Assembly (NCBI RefSeq): GCF_027596085.1
Contig: NC_072469.1
Location: 13,661,914-13,725,913, forward strand
Direction of reading: 5' to 3'
Source of the DNA: Anoplopoma fimbria
Taxonomy: Eukaryota; Chordata; Actinopteri; Perciformes; Anoplopomatidae
DNA length: 64,000 bases
Part shown: positions 25,101 to 41,345 of the stretch, in pieces
Position numbering within the stretch: position 1 is the first letter of the stretch
How the letters are laid out: every line of letters begins with the position of its first letter
Translations under genes and position numbers: made by a program
Notes under the pieces: generated by a model
Seen by the model: only the letters and a program-made list of their open reading frames with translations
Database searches by the model: none
What the model was told of the DNA's origin: nothing

Positions 25101-25666
25101 TGCACTAACTCTGAATGCAAAGCAGCACAAATAGGCCTAACGTAGGTGGAGGAGGGGGAGCGTGAGGAAGAAGTGGCTGTAACATGGAGAGTGGCATTCT
25201 GTGTGTCATTACGATGGCATGTCCACAGAGCCTGGGCGTAATGACATCCATCCTCCCATCCAGGCAAACAAACAAACACATGCATTCGACCCAGAGCTCG
25301 AGCTGCTCTTTATCCCTGCCGCCATATCAGGGCCCGTTTGAAGTGGAAAGCTTTAATCACAAGTGTAATCATTGACATTGCTGGCTGGTTACTGGACTGA
25401 GAGAGGGGAGGGTCCGGAAGGGGGCCCGGGGACACCATCGACGACTGCTGGGACATCGGATGGCAGCAGGGGACCAGACGAGCTTAAAACTTATGACCTC
25501 TGTCATACTTTTTTTTTTCCTTTATACTTCTTTCACTTTGACAACACAATGCTGAAATCATTAAAGATACCGCAAACATTTAATAGATCTAAAAGAAATC
25601 GGGTCGTTGTTTAAAAATCCCCCCTTTGATGGATCTGCAGCCTGTAACTATAAACGTGTGCGTTTG
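22182..25666. other. Candidate intron, noncoding
   Basis: No supported exon. Overlapping frames at 22184-22893 on both strands lie in pyrimidine-rich sequence and show no domain. The segment 23451-23720 has an open frame on each strand, but no motif or splice context was recognised. Confidence 0.45.
22892..22938. repeat. Purine (A/AAAAG/GAA) tract
   Basis: About 47 consecutive purines, A16 followed by AAAAG and GAA units. It gives a spurious Lys/Arg-rich frame on the + strand and poly-Phe frames on the minus strand. Confidence 0.9.
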
Positions 25667-26202
25667 CAGTGGTGCAGTGTAACTAAGTACATATACTAAA
25701 GTTCTGTACTTTAGTACAATCTCTAGGTGTTTGTGCTTTACTCTAGTATTTACATTTTATGCTACTTAATACTTCTATTCCACTACATTTCGGATAGGAA
25801 TATGGTACTTTTTTCCTTCATGACATTTTTCTGACAACTGAAGTTACTACGCAAATTCCGATTATTAATACAAAATGTAACTAAAACTTAACTTATAATT
25901 GAAGATAACCAGCAGTATATTAAGTAATTCAAATTAGCTCCACCTTTTAACAGCTGCATCATTAAGTGATAAACACATTAATGCATCACGGTGAGTGAAA
26001 AAGACATCTGATGCTGAATAATTGTAATCCATTGATGTATATTATTCTTAAATTGGCCATTCTGTACATTGAATACTTTTGGTACTTTTAAGTGTATTTT
26101 GATGCTAATACTTTGTACTTTTACATGAGGACTTTTTATTTGTAACAGAGTATTCATACACTGTGGTACTTTTGAAACATCAGAGTACTTCTTCCACTGC
26201 TG
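25667..26202. mobile_element. Nonautonomous hAT-like MITE, 536 bp
   Basis: The left end is CAGTGGTGCAGTGTAACTAA. The right end is GAGTACTTCTTCCACTGCTG, whose reverse complement begins CAGCAGTGGAAG. The body carries many TACTT/AAGTA repeats (GTACTTTAGTAC, TACTTCTATTCCACTACATT), typical of a very common percomorph hAT-type element. Flanking 8-mers are TGCGTTTG (25659-25666) and CAAGTTTG (26203-26210), identical at five of eight positions, consistent with a decayed 8-bp target duplication. No transposase is present. Confidence 0.72.
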
Positions 26203-26579
26203 CAAGTTTGTTAGTGTGCAACCCCGTTCCAAGAGATACCTCCAATTGATGCAGAAATATGTCCTAACATATGCTAACAGATTACACCACCAGAATAACC
26301 AAGGTATGTTTCATCATTTAAACCACAGAATTGTCCAATGTGTGAACTCTTGGAGCCAATCCCAACATCGCTCACTGAGAAATGTGATGAAACCATCGCT
26401 CGAACAGAAGCTGTTTGGCAGCAGGTGGCTGTGATCAGCCCTCGTACGGAGGTGTTTGTGAGTGAACACGAAAATAAGCCGTAGATGTCATTGCACATTG
26501 TGCATCAGTGGCTTTGTAATGTACAGTGGCCTCGGGGTGTGATTTGGAAATGAAAGAGCGTTTTGTGATTAACTCTCAG

Positions 26580-26591
26580 CGCACACACACA

Positions 26592-26673
<82 letters not shown>

Positions 26674-26694
26674 ACACACACACACACACACACA
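26580..26694. repeat. (CA)n microsatellite, interrupted
   Basis: About 55 CA units with an AAC interruption near 26593 and one CC slip near 26672. Confidence 0.97.
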
Positions 26695-26828
26695 GATCCC
26701 ATTGTACCAGTCGGGTCTAGCTGGCCTCTGCTTCGGCCAAAGCCTGTTAACTCCAATTCAGAGCATAGAGGCTGGTAATGAGCACTGTCAGAGTTGACAT
26801 AACAACCTCCCGCTCTGGGGCTGAACAG

Positions 26829-26853
26829 TAGAGAGAGAGAGAGAGAGAGAGAG
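26829..26853. repeat. (GA)n microsatellite
   Basis: A short uninterrupted GA run just upstream of the interspersed repeat at 26873. Confidence 0.9.
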
Positions 26854-26872
26854 TTCTGTCTTTGCTGGGTTG

Positions 26873-27893
26873 ATCTTAGGGCTGAGATATGGGCAAAATA
26901 TGATATCCCGATATTTTTTGGCTGAAGATATACGATATATATCTCAATATTTTCGATAGAGTGGGTTAGATGTTTTTTTTAAGTCAAAAGCCCATGTGAG
27001 AGTTGCAAGCACTTTTAATAAAACACAGATCAGATGAGCAACATATATCAACATGTGATTTTGTATAGTCATTTTCACCAGAATGGAACATGGAACTCTG
27101 GCTGGCACATGTGCCAAGTGCAAAAAAGGTACATTGAATGAACACAGAACACATGAAGAGAACAGTTTTTATGCTTCTTAACAAAATAAATAAAATCTTT
27201 AAATCTCTTTGACAAATTAAGTGGTGCCAACATCTAACATTGTGTGAAATAACAAATATATTAAATAGATTAAATGAAAAGGGTTAAGATTTTTCTTCTC
27301 CTACAGCTGTGCAAAGAACAAGAATGTAAACAGAACAAAATTACCAACAGAACAGGCCAAAAAAACTTTTCTCATTTGCAGTGCTCCTATATTTTACAGG
27401 TTTTGTGCAAGGAAAACTAGTCTATCAACCGCCTCAGGCTTCAGGGATGCCCTGTGAGTTGACAATGTTCTGTGAAAACCCTTTCAGAAGGGGAACTGGT
27501 TGCTGGTGCGCAAAGGAGACTTTTTTGCCAGGAGGCTTTGTGCCGCTGCTGCAAATGGTGGAAAAGATTGGTCGTGCTTTACTTTTGGACGCAACTGTTT
27601 TGTTGAGACCTGCAGCTGCTGCTCATCTTTTTTTTAAAAACCAAACCATTTCCATATGAGCTCCGCCGTCTCGTTTTTTTTATCGGGATCCTCCATGCTT
27701 GATTTGTTGTGAGGGGGTGGCGGGGCGGGAAAGACGCGTCTTTGCACACGGCACGTTTGTCGCGGTCGCGCTCACAGTCTCCCAAGGCAAACACAGAGCT
27801 GAGGCGAAACTGACCATTTTAACGCATATATCGATATAAACGATATTGTCAAATCTTGTCTTTGAAATTATATCGATTATGGGTTGATCTGCA
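26873..27893 (+). repeat. Interspersed repeat with CGATAT-rich ends
   Basis: The left end reads TTAGGGCTGAGATATGGGC followed by GATATCCCGATATTTTTTGG and ATACGATATATATCTC. The right end reads CATATATCGATATAAACG, ATATTGTCAAATC and ATTATATCGATTATGGGTTG. This layout, with AAAGCCCATGTGAGAGTTGC near 26988, matches a common teleost repeat of about 1 kb. An internal frame at 27381-27659 is therefore unlikely to be a gene. Its class (hAT or other) is not certain. Confidence 0.6.
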
Positions 27894-28089
27894 ACTTAAC
27901 TATTGAAATTCCCACTCGGATTCAGCTGTGTTTTGGTGAAGTTCTTGGTATTTTCTAAAATTTGGTTTCGGTTTGCAGTCAGAGCTCTCCAAAGTGTAGC
28001 CTTGGATTTTAAGATTTAAAGTGTAGAGAAAATAATAATAATTTTTTACCCTTTTCTGTATATAAGAAGAGGACGTACTCTCCATGACG

Positions 28090-28545
28090 TTACCCATTGG
28101 TTTGTGGACTGCCGTTTTGAAACCTACAGTTGGGCATTTTAGCCGTCGCCATCTTAGTGTTTAGCAACCTCATGTGACATGAGAGGGTGGAGCTTAGTAC
28201 ATCTGAAGTCTGAATAATACATTTTAAGATGACCAAGCTGTTACAATCAACGTTCATGAAATGAAAAACACTGTGAAAGGGTTGACATTCTAAGGACAAA
28301 AACATGGACATCCTGATGGGACAAGGCCACGTTAGTGACCTGTCAATCACAAAGTAGCCCAGTCCTAAATCATACTCTGCTTCATGGTCTATTTGACTCT
28401 AAATGGACCATAATTTACTAAATGAACATCATGCTGTATTGAAGAAGACTTACAACTAGAGATTGAGACCATAAACTCATGTTTACAATGTTTACTGAGG
28501 GAATAAATTAAGAGAGAAGTAGAGTCATTGGAAAGAATGCAAGTT
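28090..28545 (+). repeat. Common percomorph interspersed repeat
   Basis: It begins CCATTGGTTTGTGGACTGCC and contains ATTTTAGCCGTCGCCATCTT, AATGGACCATAATTTACTAA, ATGAACATCATGCTGTATTG, AAGAAGACTTACAACTAGAG and GAGACCATAAACTCATG. It ends near GAAGTAGAGTCATTGG. The ordered blocks match an abundant percomorph repeat. It has no coding potential, and the family name is not known to me. Confidence 0.65.
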
Positions 28546-30020
<1,475 letters not shown>

Positions 30021-30443
30021 GGGGCAAATGTGGGGCTGTGTGTATGCAGCTCTTTCCTGCCTGAAACAAAGGAGGTGTCAGGGCGAATTAGCCCCCCTAC
30101 AACTGAACGCCCAGAGAGCTTAGAGATGCACCACAGGTTCTGCTGAGTCGCACATGAGCCGCGGTGTCTGCCTCTCCCCCTCTGCTCCCCCACACTCGCC
30201 CCCCTCTCCACTCCTGAGTTGCTCTAACAAGGTTGTTGGAAGAGGATAAGGCGTGTTAAATGAATAATTTACACAGAAGAGCGCTCCTTATTTATTTAAT
30301 ACGGCTGGATCTGACTGAGTGGGCAGCCCCGCGTCCCCCCCGACTGCCAAGACACTGGCTAAACGTGCGCTCGCTCGGCTTAATGGAGGGCCAAGGCGAC
30401 AGGCATTTAGAGAGAGCAAAGGGGGAACATGGGAGACTTTGTA

Positions 30444-30447
<4 letters not shown>

Positions 30448-30493
<46 letters not shown>

Positions 30494-30500
30494 GCGCGCG
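30448..30500. repeat. (GT)n-(GC)n microsatellite
   Basis: A GT run to 30488 followed by GTGTGCGCGCGC. The alternating purine-pyrimidine GT/GC composition favours left-handed DNA. Confidence 0.95.
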
Positions 30501-33430
<2,930 letters not shown>

Positions 33431-33434
33431 CACT

Positions 33435-33825
33435 AAAGGAATACTTTGCCCTCAAAATATCCATTTAATTATCAATTACTCACCACGTGTTATCTGAATT
33501 CGTGAAGAAAACATAGTTTTTTTTAATGAATTGAAGTAAATGGAGGGTCGCCTTTAACATCATCTGCATAAAAATACCTGTTGAAAAAATCTCACATAAC
33601 TCGTGCAGATCTACTTACTTCCCGAACACATGCATCTTCGCACTCACCTTGCTATATAAAACACCTCCTCAAAAACAAGGCCCTCGTTCACTTCAACTCA
33701 TCAAGACTTTTCTCTATTTTCTGATCATCCGTTCATCATGGCATGTGAGTAAAAGCTCTTCAAGAATTTAAGGTAACACGTGGTGAGTCATTGATATACA
33801 AATGATAATTTCGTTGGCCCGTTGC
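33435..33825. mobile_element. MITE with long terminal inverted repeats
   Basis: Left arm: AAAGGAATACTTTGCCCTCA, then TATCAATTACTCACCACGTG and TTATCTGAATTCGTGAAG. Right arm, reverse complemented: CATTTGTATATCAATGACTC, then ACCACGTGTTACC and TTAAATTCTTGAAG. The arms match over about 60 bp with some divergence. The interior includes TATATAAA and an ATG followed by GTGAGT, but the arms explain the segment as a transposon. The type is common in percomorph genomes. Confidence 0.7.
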
Positions 33826-36800
33826 CTGTCTGGTGAAAAAATCTATTCTGGCTTTGACACTGTAGCGTTTCAACATGTTAATATCAAGTGCAAGCGTACT
33901 TGTTTGTTTGTGTTCACCGTTACCTTCACACCTGCATATCCAGCAAGGCCATCTTATGTTAACTAAGTAAATCTGCCTTATATTGACCTGCTTTTGGAAG
34001 CCCAGCCTCACCTCAACAGGAGAAGAACGGTGTGGATCATCTGCATATCCTTTTGATCTCGCACCGGGTCTCTTGGAGCATCCGTCATTAAGGAAGGAAG
34101 TTCGCTCGACGTTCCCTCTTCCTCTAATCGTGGCTGCAGCTCCACCACGTGCCCCCTTCCTTGCTAGTGCCCTTCACTCCGTCGCAGCCCCTTCAAAATC
34201 CTCTACCCTGCTCCCGCCCTTCGCTTCAAAGCCACCCCAAGTTGGGTGGAAAGCCAAAACCGCTGTTGTCTGTCCTTCACCGCTAAGCTGGCGTGTTTGT
34301 GTCTGTGCTGTGCTGCCCTTGGGGTGGGTTACCTCCACCTCCACCTCCACCCCCTTCCATCTCTTCTCCTCCCCACCTTGCTGTTTATCCGTCTCTGGGC
34401 TCGTCACGTCCCTGAACCGGCTCTAATTAGCATCCCACACAACACTGTTTATTTACTCAGGTACCGACAGAAGGGGAGGGAGGTGAGAATGAAAGAGAGC
34501 GTTGGGGAAAGGGGGAGAAAGAGACAGAGAAAGCCGAGGAAAGGGAAGAGAGAGAGAGAGAGAGAGCGGGAGGGAGGGCTGGGAACAGGAGGAGAGGGAG
34601 AAATGGTTCAGAGAATCAAAGAGCTATGAGACTCCCCTCTTATAGCGGATGCAGAGGGTAATGATAGTTAGGAAGACATGATGCAGAAAGTCGAGAAAGT
34701 GAGAGACAGAGAACTTTCCCGCCTCTCCACGCCTCCTCTCTGCCTTTTCCAGCGTTTCATCTGAGATGCAGAGTGCCTAAAATTAGCAAGCTGGCAGCTT
34801 CCTTCCTTCCTTCCCTCCTTCCAGGGCCCCCATTAAAGTTCCCCCATTGCGTGGAGTGATCATTAAGGTGGGACCGGGAAACGCAGGTGTTATCTTAGTG
34901 TCCCTGTCGAGGTTGCAGTGGCATCACTTTTTTCCTTGGCAAGGCCAATGTGAACCAAAATTATTTAGCAATCCACATCTGGGGAGGGTTGTGGTCATGC
35001 TACCTGATGCATTTTTTCTTAGGTATTATTTATTTTGTCTTACTTTCTGTGTCCTACGTACCACGTCAAGCATTCTTGATGACCATCTGAGATTTAAGGT
35101 CTCAGTATGCTTCAAAAGAACTTGGCCATATTAGGTGCTGTGTTGTGCGACTACATCTGAAGGCAGACGTTTGTACTTATTTTTGCAAAAAGGCCTGCTA
35201 GCATGGAAAGTGGAAAATGGGATAGAGATGCAAACTGTCAGAGTCTTTCCTTTAAAGGCCTTCATTGTTGCATTCGGTTCGCATGAAAGTCATCAACGTA
35301 GTTGTGTGACGAATAAAAAAACCGGAAAGTTTAAGACTTGTAAGATGACTCCCCCACTTTCTAGATAAAAAGGGGGTTCTGTCTTGGTTCAATAATCCAT
35401 CAAGCACTCTTTTTGAATCATAAAGGGGCCTTTAGTGCACGCCTTTTGCACTAGTCTACTCTTTCTTGCCTCACCATCTCAAACCCCTCCACAAACAACA
35501 CACCCACAATATGTAATTGACCCTTTGCTTAGTCCCGACATCGAATGCAGACTGGTCACAGACTACTATACATCTCTGCTCCATAGACTCTCATGCATTT
35601 GTTTCGGATTTTCTTCATCTTTCTGCTGGTTTAGTGGATTTGGAGCTAGCAATGGTAAACATTATTAAAAGTTATACTCGTTACCTAGAGAAGCTGGAAC
35701 GAGATATACTTTTCTATAACTTACTATCGTTACTAACTTAAGTATCGTTAGCAGAGTACGTTAGCACATCGTTAACTATCGTTAGCTAGCTACTCGAGGT
35801 AAACTAAATGTCTAAACATGCTGCTTTTGCTTTTTAATGACTGCATTAGTGAATAAAGACCAACCTGGCTTTTCAGGAACACTCTTGTTCCTTCATTTCC
35901 AGGTGATGTGGGGGTTCACTCTTACACTGTGATCTGTAGGCTTTAGTTTCTGTCTTTTATCTTTCAAACCTGTTTTCACTGCAGAATTCATTCGACATCC
36001 TGATTATGTCCGTCAAACATTTTGTAGACCCTTTTGTCTGCTTCTCTTCTAAATTAAAATTTGGATGACATTTGTTCAGGGAGTTCAGTTAGTGACAGTG
36101 TGGGCTCCATGGTAGCTCTGATAACTTCACAGAGTAGCAGCGTAAGCGGGTGGGTGGGTGGGTGGGGGGGGGCTTAGCTAAGGGTCAAGTGTGACTTGAC
36201 CTAGTGAATGCCTCTCGAGATTTTAAACATTGTAGTCTGCGGTCTGGCCAAGCTGCAAGTGGCTCCTTTTTGAGGAGTCATTGCTGGTCTTTGTGACCAA
36301 TAGTTACAACAAGCTGGTGGTCACGGAATTTGTATTTGGTAGAGTCTTGTCCTGCTGAAACAGGATCATGTTCTTGGTGTTTAGGGTCATGCTTCTCGGA
36401 GGGTGACCAATTGGTCCAAGTTCACACAAATTTGCTGGTTGTATCAAGCACACTGGGACAAATTGTTTGTTTCATGTCCCACCTTACATCCCTCATTACA
36501 TCTGACTGAGCTCACCATGTTTTTATCTGCCTAGGCGATTGGTACAAGGTCACCTTTCATGTCATGCATCCACCAGTTTCCCCTTTTTTTCATGCGTGTT
36601 ATCTACTTCTGTAGCAATCTTACCGGCACATCGTCATTTCCTGCCTTGTTCCTGTTGGTCGCTCGGCGAAAATGTACTTGCAGCAGCAGCTTCCTGACAT
36701 CAGTGACTCTGCACATTTCTGAAACAAAAATATTTTACTCTGCCAGTGTGTTTCCACAGATTTGAGTTCAGCAGTTACATGGCCCTTTCTCATATGCTGT

Positions 36801-37259
36801 AACACTCACTGATGGTATGGTAACACATTCTGATATGGTGCTTTCTGTTTGATGGTTTCATTGTGAGAATTTCAGCAATATTTGAACTTTCACTTACCAA
36901 TGTTTGTTTTTCTTACACATTCCCACGCAGTGTCAGTTGTCACCTTCCTGCACTGACAGCCCTCATTCCTCTCCTTTATTTTATGTCCTCCTCCAGCTCC
37001 GTTCCCTTTTTTCCGCCGCTCTTTAGTGCTGTTTGACCTATTCAGAAGGGTCCAAATGTCACAGCAGAGGGAAAGGTCAGGTAAAGGTTTAGTGTCGAGC
37101 ATGGCTAACGCAGTGCTGGCTGCCTGAGGTGGGAGGAGCACGTTAACGCCCGAGACCTTGAACACACACACTCGGACACACTGCTGTCACCTCGGCTCCA
37201 CGTCGACGCCACTCAGCTCTGAGCCGGAAGCCATGTCATCTGTGTGTGACGTGACTCTG

Positions 37260-37260
<1 letters not shown>
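33826..37260. other. Candidate intron, noncoding
   Basis: No supported exon. It contains GA-rich sequence at 34541-34566, a CCTT run near 34801 and a cluster of ATCGTTA/GTTAGC motifs at 35723-35792. Overlapping open frames at 33983-34629 lie in pyrimidine- then purine-rich sequence and have no recognisable domain. Confidence 0.45.

Positions 37261-37264
<4 letters not shown>

Positions 37265-37303
<39 letters not shown>
37265..37303. repeat. (GT)n microsatellite
   Basis: An uninterrupted GT run of about 19 units. Confidence 0.95.
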
Positions 37304-37306
<3 letters not shown>

Positions 37307-37459
37307 TCATTTGGTTCATCTGCGAGCACAGATGATTGAGGACGTTACAGTTTCCCGGGGAGGACACATGGCCTTGTTGGACATGGGGTCAAAGGTCATT
37401 GGTTGTCAGGGGTTTACAGCATCCTGCCTTCAAAGAGCCTAGTTTTTCTAACCGAGGGT

Positions 37460-37560
37460 CCATCTTGTCTGCAGTGACCGCTAATTTGACCGCTTTGAGT
37501 GGTCGGAAGACTAGAAAAGCGCTATACAAGTACAATCAATTATTATTATTATTATTAATT
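37460..37560 (+). repeat. LINE/SINE 3' tail fragment ending in (ATT)n
   Basis: ACCGCTTTGAGTGGTCGGAA, AGACTAGAAAAGCGCTATAC and AAGTACAATCAATTATT form the recognisable 3' tail of a fish non-LTR element. It is followed by about five ATT units, as expected of a terminal simple repeat. The rest of the element is missing, consistent with 5' truncation. The source family is not certain. Confidence 0.55.
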
Positions 37561-37844
37561 TTGAATTCCTTCAACCTTTGAGGGATGTTTATTTTTTTTT
37601 GCCTTTCCTTGATTATTCAATTAGTTTTAAGTATTTTTCTTTCTATTTCAATGAAAGCAAAGCAGCCACTGTCATGTTTAAGCGTATTCTCCAAAAGGAA
37701 CGGCAGGTTAGCAGTGTGATTTCTATATCGATTAATCTACATCCACATGCAGGGCAGAGCAGCGGGATCCTAATTGGAATGGATTTCTCAGTTGCATTGA
37801 TTTGCTCAGGTGACAGTGGATGACATACGGCGGTGTGTGTGTCG

Positions 37845-37846
<2 letters not shown>

Positions 37847-37888
<42 letters not shown>

Positions 37889-37890
37889 TG
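37847..37890. repeat. (GT)n microsatellite
   Basis: A GT run of about 20 units that ends in a single GG slip. Confidence 0.95.
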
Positions 37891-38146
37891 TGCGTGCACG
37901 CCCATGCCATGAATACCATATTATGCTGTAATGTCCTATTTTTTTTATTACTGTTGGTTGCGCAGTGAAAGGGTAAAAGCAGCAGTTTGATGATCACTAG
38001 TCATTGTGTGCGTGTGCGCGTGTGCTCACCTTCTCTCTCACTACTTGGCCCTCTCATTCAGCAGAGCTCTGGGATGAAACAAGGACCTCTGCAAACAGTG
38101 ATTTCATTTTCCCCATGACCGCGTTCGCTCCAGACCCCTAGCTCCC

Positions 38147-38151
<5 letters not shown>

Positions 38152-38238
<87 letters not shown>
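38152..38238. repeat. (CA)n microsatellite
   Basis: About 43 uninterrupted units. First of three tracts in alternating orientation within 670 bp. Confidence 0.98.
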
Positions 38239-38240
<2 letters not shown>

Positions 38241-38481
38241 ACACTTTAGGCTGGGGAGCAAAGATGAGCAGTTAGCATGCATGCAGGAAGAAGCAATCGA
38301 GCACAGATAACGCTTAAGTTCACTCAGGAGGAAAAAACAAATGGAATGATCTAATTCCCTCTTGGACTGCAAGATTCTCGGAATGTCCCTTTTTATTGTT
38401 GTTTGAATAATGGCCTGAAAATGACAAGGGAGATTTTTTTCAATCTTTTTTAACTACCTTTCTCACTCAGGTTCACTAATC

Positions 38482-38488
38482 CGTGTGT

Positions 38489-38538
<50 letters not shown>
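38482..38538. repeat. (GT)n microsatellite
   Basis: A GT run, preceded by GTGCGTGTGCGTG, in the opposite orientation to the CA tracts on either side. Confidence 0.97.
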
Positions 38539-38542
<4 letters not shown>

Positions 38543-38681
38543 GAGGCGGTTGATAAAAGATGGCCGCTGGACATGGCTTCTCACAGCCGGCTGGCCCCGA
38601 CCCCCGTGATCTGCCCTCTTATCTAGCCCAGATCCTGGCCTTTCATCTGGGCTAAAACCTGGGGGAGCTTGGCCTCTGCTG

Positions 38682-38721
38682 CTTTTTTTTTTTTTTTTTG
38701 GCCCTCCCTCCCTCCCTCCCT

Positions 38722-38818
<97 letters not shown>
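38682..38818. repeat. Compound T-run, (CCCT)n and (CA)n
   Basis: A T17 run at 38682-38699 is followed by CCCT units to about 38723 and then about 47 CA units. Poly-Phe and poly-His frames over it are spurious. Confidence 0.97.
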
Positions 38819-38820
<2 letters not shown>

Positions 38821-39459
38821 CATTCCAGACCCCCTCCATCTCCAGGCTCTATCTTTGAGTCCCAGATGAGCATTGCTCTCACCTACAAGGGAGATAACAA
38901 ACCTCACACTACTCTGCTCCCTGCTCTACTTTCCTCAAAACACTTCACATTTAATTCATTTTTTTTCCAAACTCTACACAAAAGAAACTACTTCCTGTGA
39001 ACTATTGTGGGAGTAATATGCAGGACCCTGCAGTTGAAACAGTAGTTGGCCAAAAGTGAGACTAAACAGAATCAGAGAATGCATCGGGGATGCTACCAAA
39101 ACACAATGTCTCCGTGTTTTGACATTTCACAGAGCGGGGCTTTCGCTTTCGCCTCTTGCTGAATTGCATTACAGGCTAACAATAGTCAGGTTGTTTTGGC
39201 GGGTCGAGTCTTGGCCTGACCGCCTCGACACGTGACCCTGGTCCAGGTTTGAGGGTGTGAGCTGAAGTTTTGTGTTTGTGTACTTTGGGAAGTTCACTTC
39301 AGACAGTTTCATTCCATTCCAGGTGGATGCCTGGTCTGTCCCCACACTGGCCTCCTCCTCAACCCTGACCCGTTTCCAGCATAAACAGCAGATCCTCACC
39401 TCTCACCCCTCTGGCTTTACCTGATAATCTGTCTCTGTGGATCACCCCCACCTTGTTTT

Positions 39460-39529
<70 letters not shown>

Positions 39530-41065
39530 GTCTCTCACATTCTCTCCAGAAACCAGGTTTTTGCGTCACCCTAGCCCTGAGCTCTGACCCCAGGCAGATT
39601 AGAGCAGTTGGCGTTTCAAATCCAGCGGCAGATTGAGTAGCATCTGTGACCTCCGTGCGCATTTCTCCCCCTGCCCTGCTGTGTTATACCCCTCAGAATT
39701 AAGATGGGGCCCGTCAGATCTCAGTACCAGCTGGTTAGACACAGGTTTGCAGTGGAAGGCATTTTCAGGCCCTGAAACAGTAGCTTGGTTAATGTCCTCT
39801 GAGCCATGCGGGCCAGTGTAATATAGGTGAATTTCAGTGGCTATGTAAAGTATTCAGACCCCTTCACTTTTTGCTCACCCTGTGTTTTAGGTGTTATAGA
39901 TTAAGTGTACATTTTGCTCTTTAGTCCACCTACCGAAACCTGTAATTACAAAGAGAAATCATGTTTAAGGACATAACAATTTCTTGAGTTTCTTGCTTTG
40001 GCACGCAAGTGAGTTCGTCTACCTTGTGTTCTTATATTATACTGAAGATACTGTATCTCTTGATTGGAGGCAAATTCAATTGATTGGACATGATTTGGAA
40101 AACTGGAATTGCAATATTTTAGTGTGAACAAATGCGGCGATTTACACCCAACCGTTTGTACATTTTTAGAATGAAATGCAACATTCTGGCAAACTTTAAG
40201 AGGAGAAACCTATAAACAATTGGTTGAGGGCCTACCTGACTGTAGGTTATTAATCTGAAAACCTTCCGAACTGGCTGTGAATGTACATTTTTGTGGCTTT
40301 GACAGATACAGAAATGGCTGGGATGTCTCTTATATTTCCTTAACTAGATGATAAGGACCACTGCAGCCCTTTCTCTTCTTTGAATTGAGTACTGAAGTCT
40401 GCCTTTTTTGAAAAGTGTTAAAAATAGCAATTGGAGGACAGCGTCTTGATAAAATACTAGCCTTTGCTGTGATTCTGCATTTGACCACAGTGTCTCTGCT
40501 GTTCTCCCATCTGAGTCTAGATCCTCAGGATCAGATGCTGGTTTACAAGCCAAGCTCTTAAGCATCTGTAGCTCTCCGGCTTTCTTCCAGACAGTTTGTC
40601 TCGTTTCTCTGTGTCCAACTGTGTACGAGAAACACCTCAGGAGAACAGAGATTGGTGATGACCGGGCGAGCTGAAGTGAATAAAGCCTTATTCTCTACCG
40701 TCTTCCATGTGACGGAAGCACACTGATTCTCTTGACTCATTGACATACATTCTGTATGGTCATAGTCATCATCACAGAATCTAACCTGTTGTATCAGCGT
40801 ACTTCCTATAGTAGAGCTCAGACAGTGTGAGGATGTGTTAAACCGGTAGCTTCAGGGCCTCCAGGAATCAATGCAAGGATGTACTATGAAAATACCAGCT
40901 GCTGCAGGATCAGTTACACATGTAGTTGGTCTCAGCAGCTTTTTACCAAGTATCTCCTATACGAATTTGAAAACCTAGCCTGACTAGCCTGACACTTTTT
41001 AAGTCAATGTTATGCTTCACAATAAGGCACTCTAGGCCTGTAATGAACCAACCTATCGAAGTCCA
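38819..41065. other. Candidate intron, noncoding
   Basis: Apart from the (CT)n tract, no exon or delimited repeat was recognised. Open frames are short and have no motif. Confidence 0.45.
39463..39525. repeat. (CT)n microsatellite
   Basis: About 31 uninterrupted CT units. It encodes only Arg-Glu repeats in the spurious minus-strand frame. As a pure polypyrimidine mirror repeat it could form a triplex. Confidence 0.97.
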
Positions 41066-41069
41066 ATTT

Positions 41070-41345
41070 TAAGGATTACTCGGTTGTCTTCCCTCATTAT
41101 TTTCAACCATATTAGTGGAATGGCTCTAAGAATTGGCAATGTCAGTTGGTCCACCACTTCACCAGTCCAGACTGAAATATAGAAGCTATTGTATGGATTA
41201 ACACCAAATGTCCCCCAATCCCCTGACTTCTCCTCCAGTGCCACCAGCAGATCAAATATTCCACTTCTCCAGCTACATATCTCAACATCTACTAGATGTT
41301 ACGACACAACATTTGATACAGACATACTGTACATGGATCCCGATC
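41070..41345 (+). repeat. Dispersed repeat family A, left half of an interrupted copy
   Basis: Blocks GGCAATGTCAGTTGGTCCAC, CAGTCCAGACTGAAATAT, CCCCTGACTTCTCCTCCAGT and GCCACCAGCAG occur in the usual order of the family also seen at 16640 and 58890. The match stops near 41345 and the next family block appears only at about 42270, so this copy is split. Confidence 0.6.

Noticed and set aside
27381..27659. A 92-residue open frame on the + strand
   Set aside because: It falls inside the interspersed repeat bounded by CGATAT-rich ends and has no recognisable domain.
33650..33755. TATA box, short leader, ATG and GTGAGT donor resembling a compact gene start
   Set aside because: It lies between the inverted arms of a MITE at 33435-33825, and no following exon was found.
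33983..34629. Two overlapping + strand frames of 147 and 127 residues
   Set aside because: Composition follows CT-rich then GA-rich DNA, and the end is a (GA)n translation. No domain was recognised.
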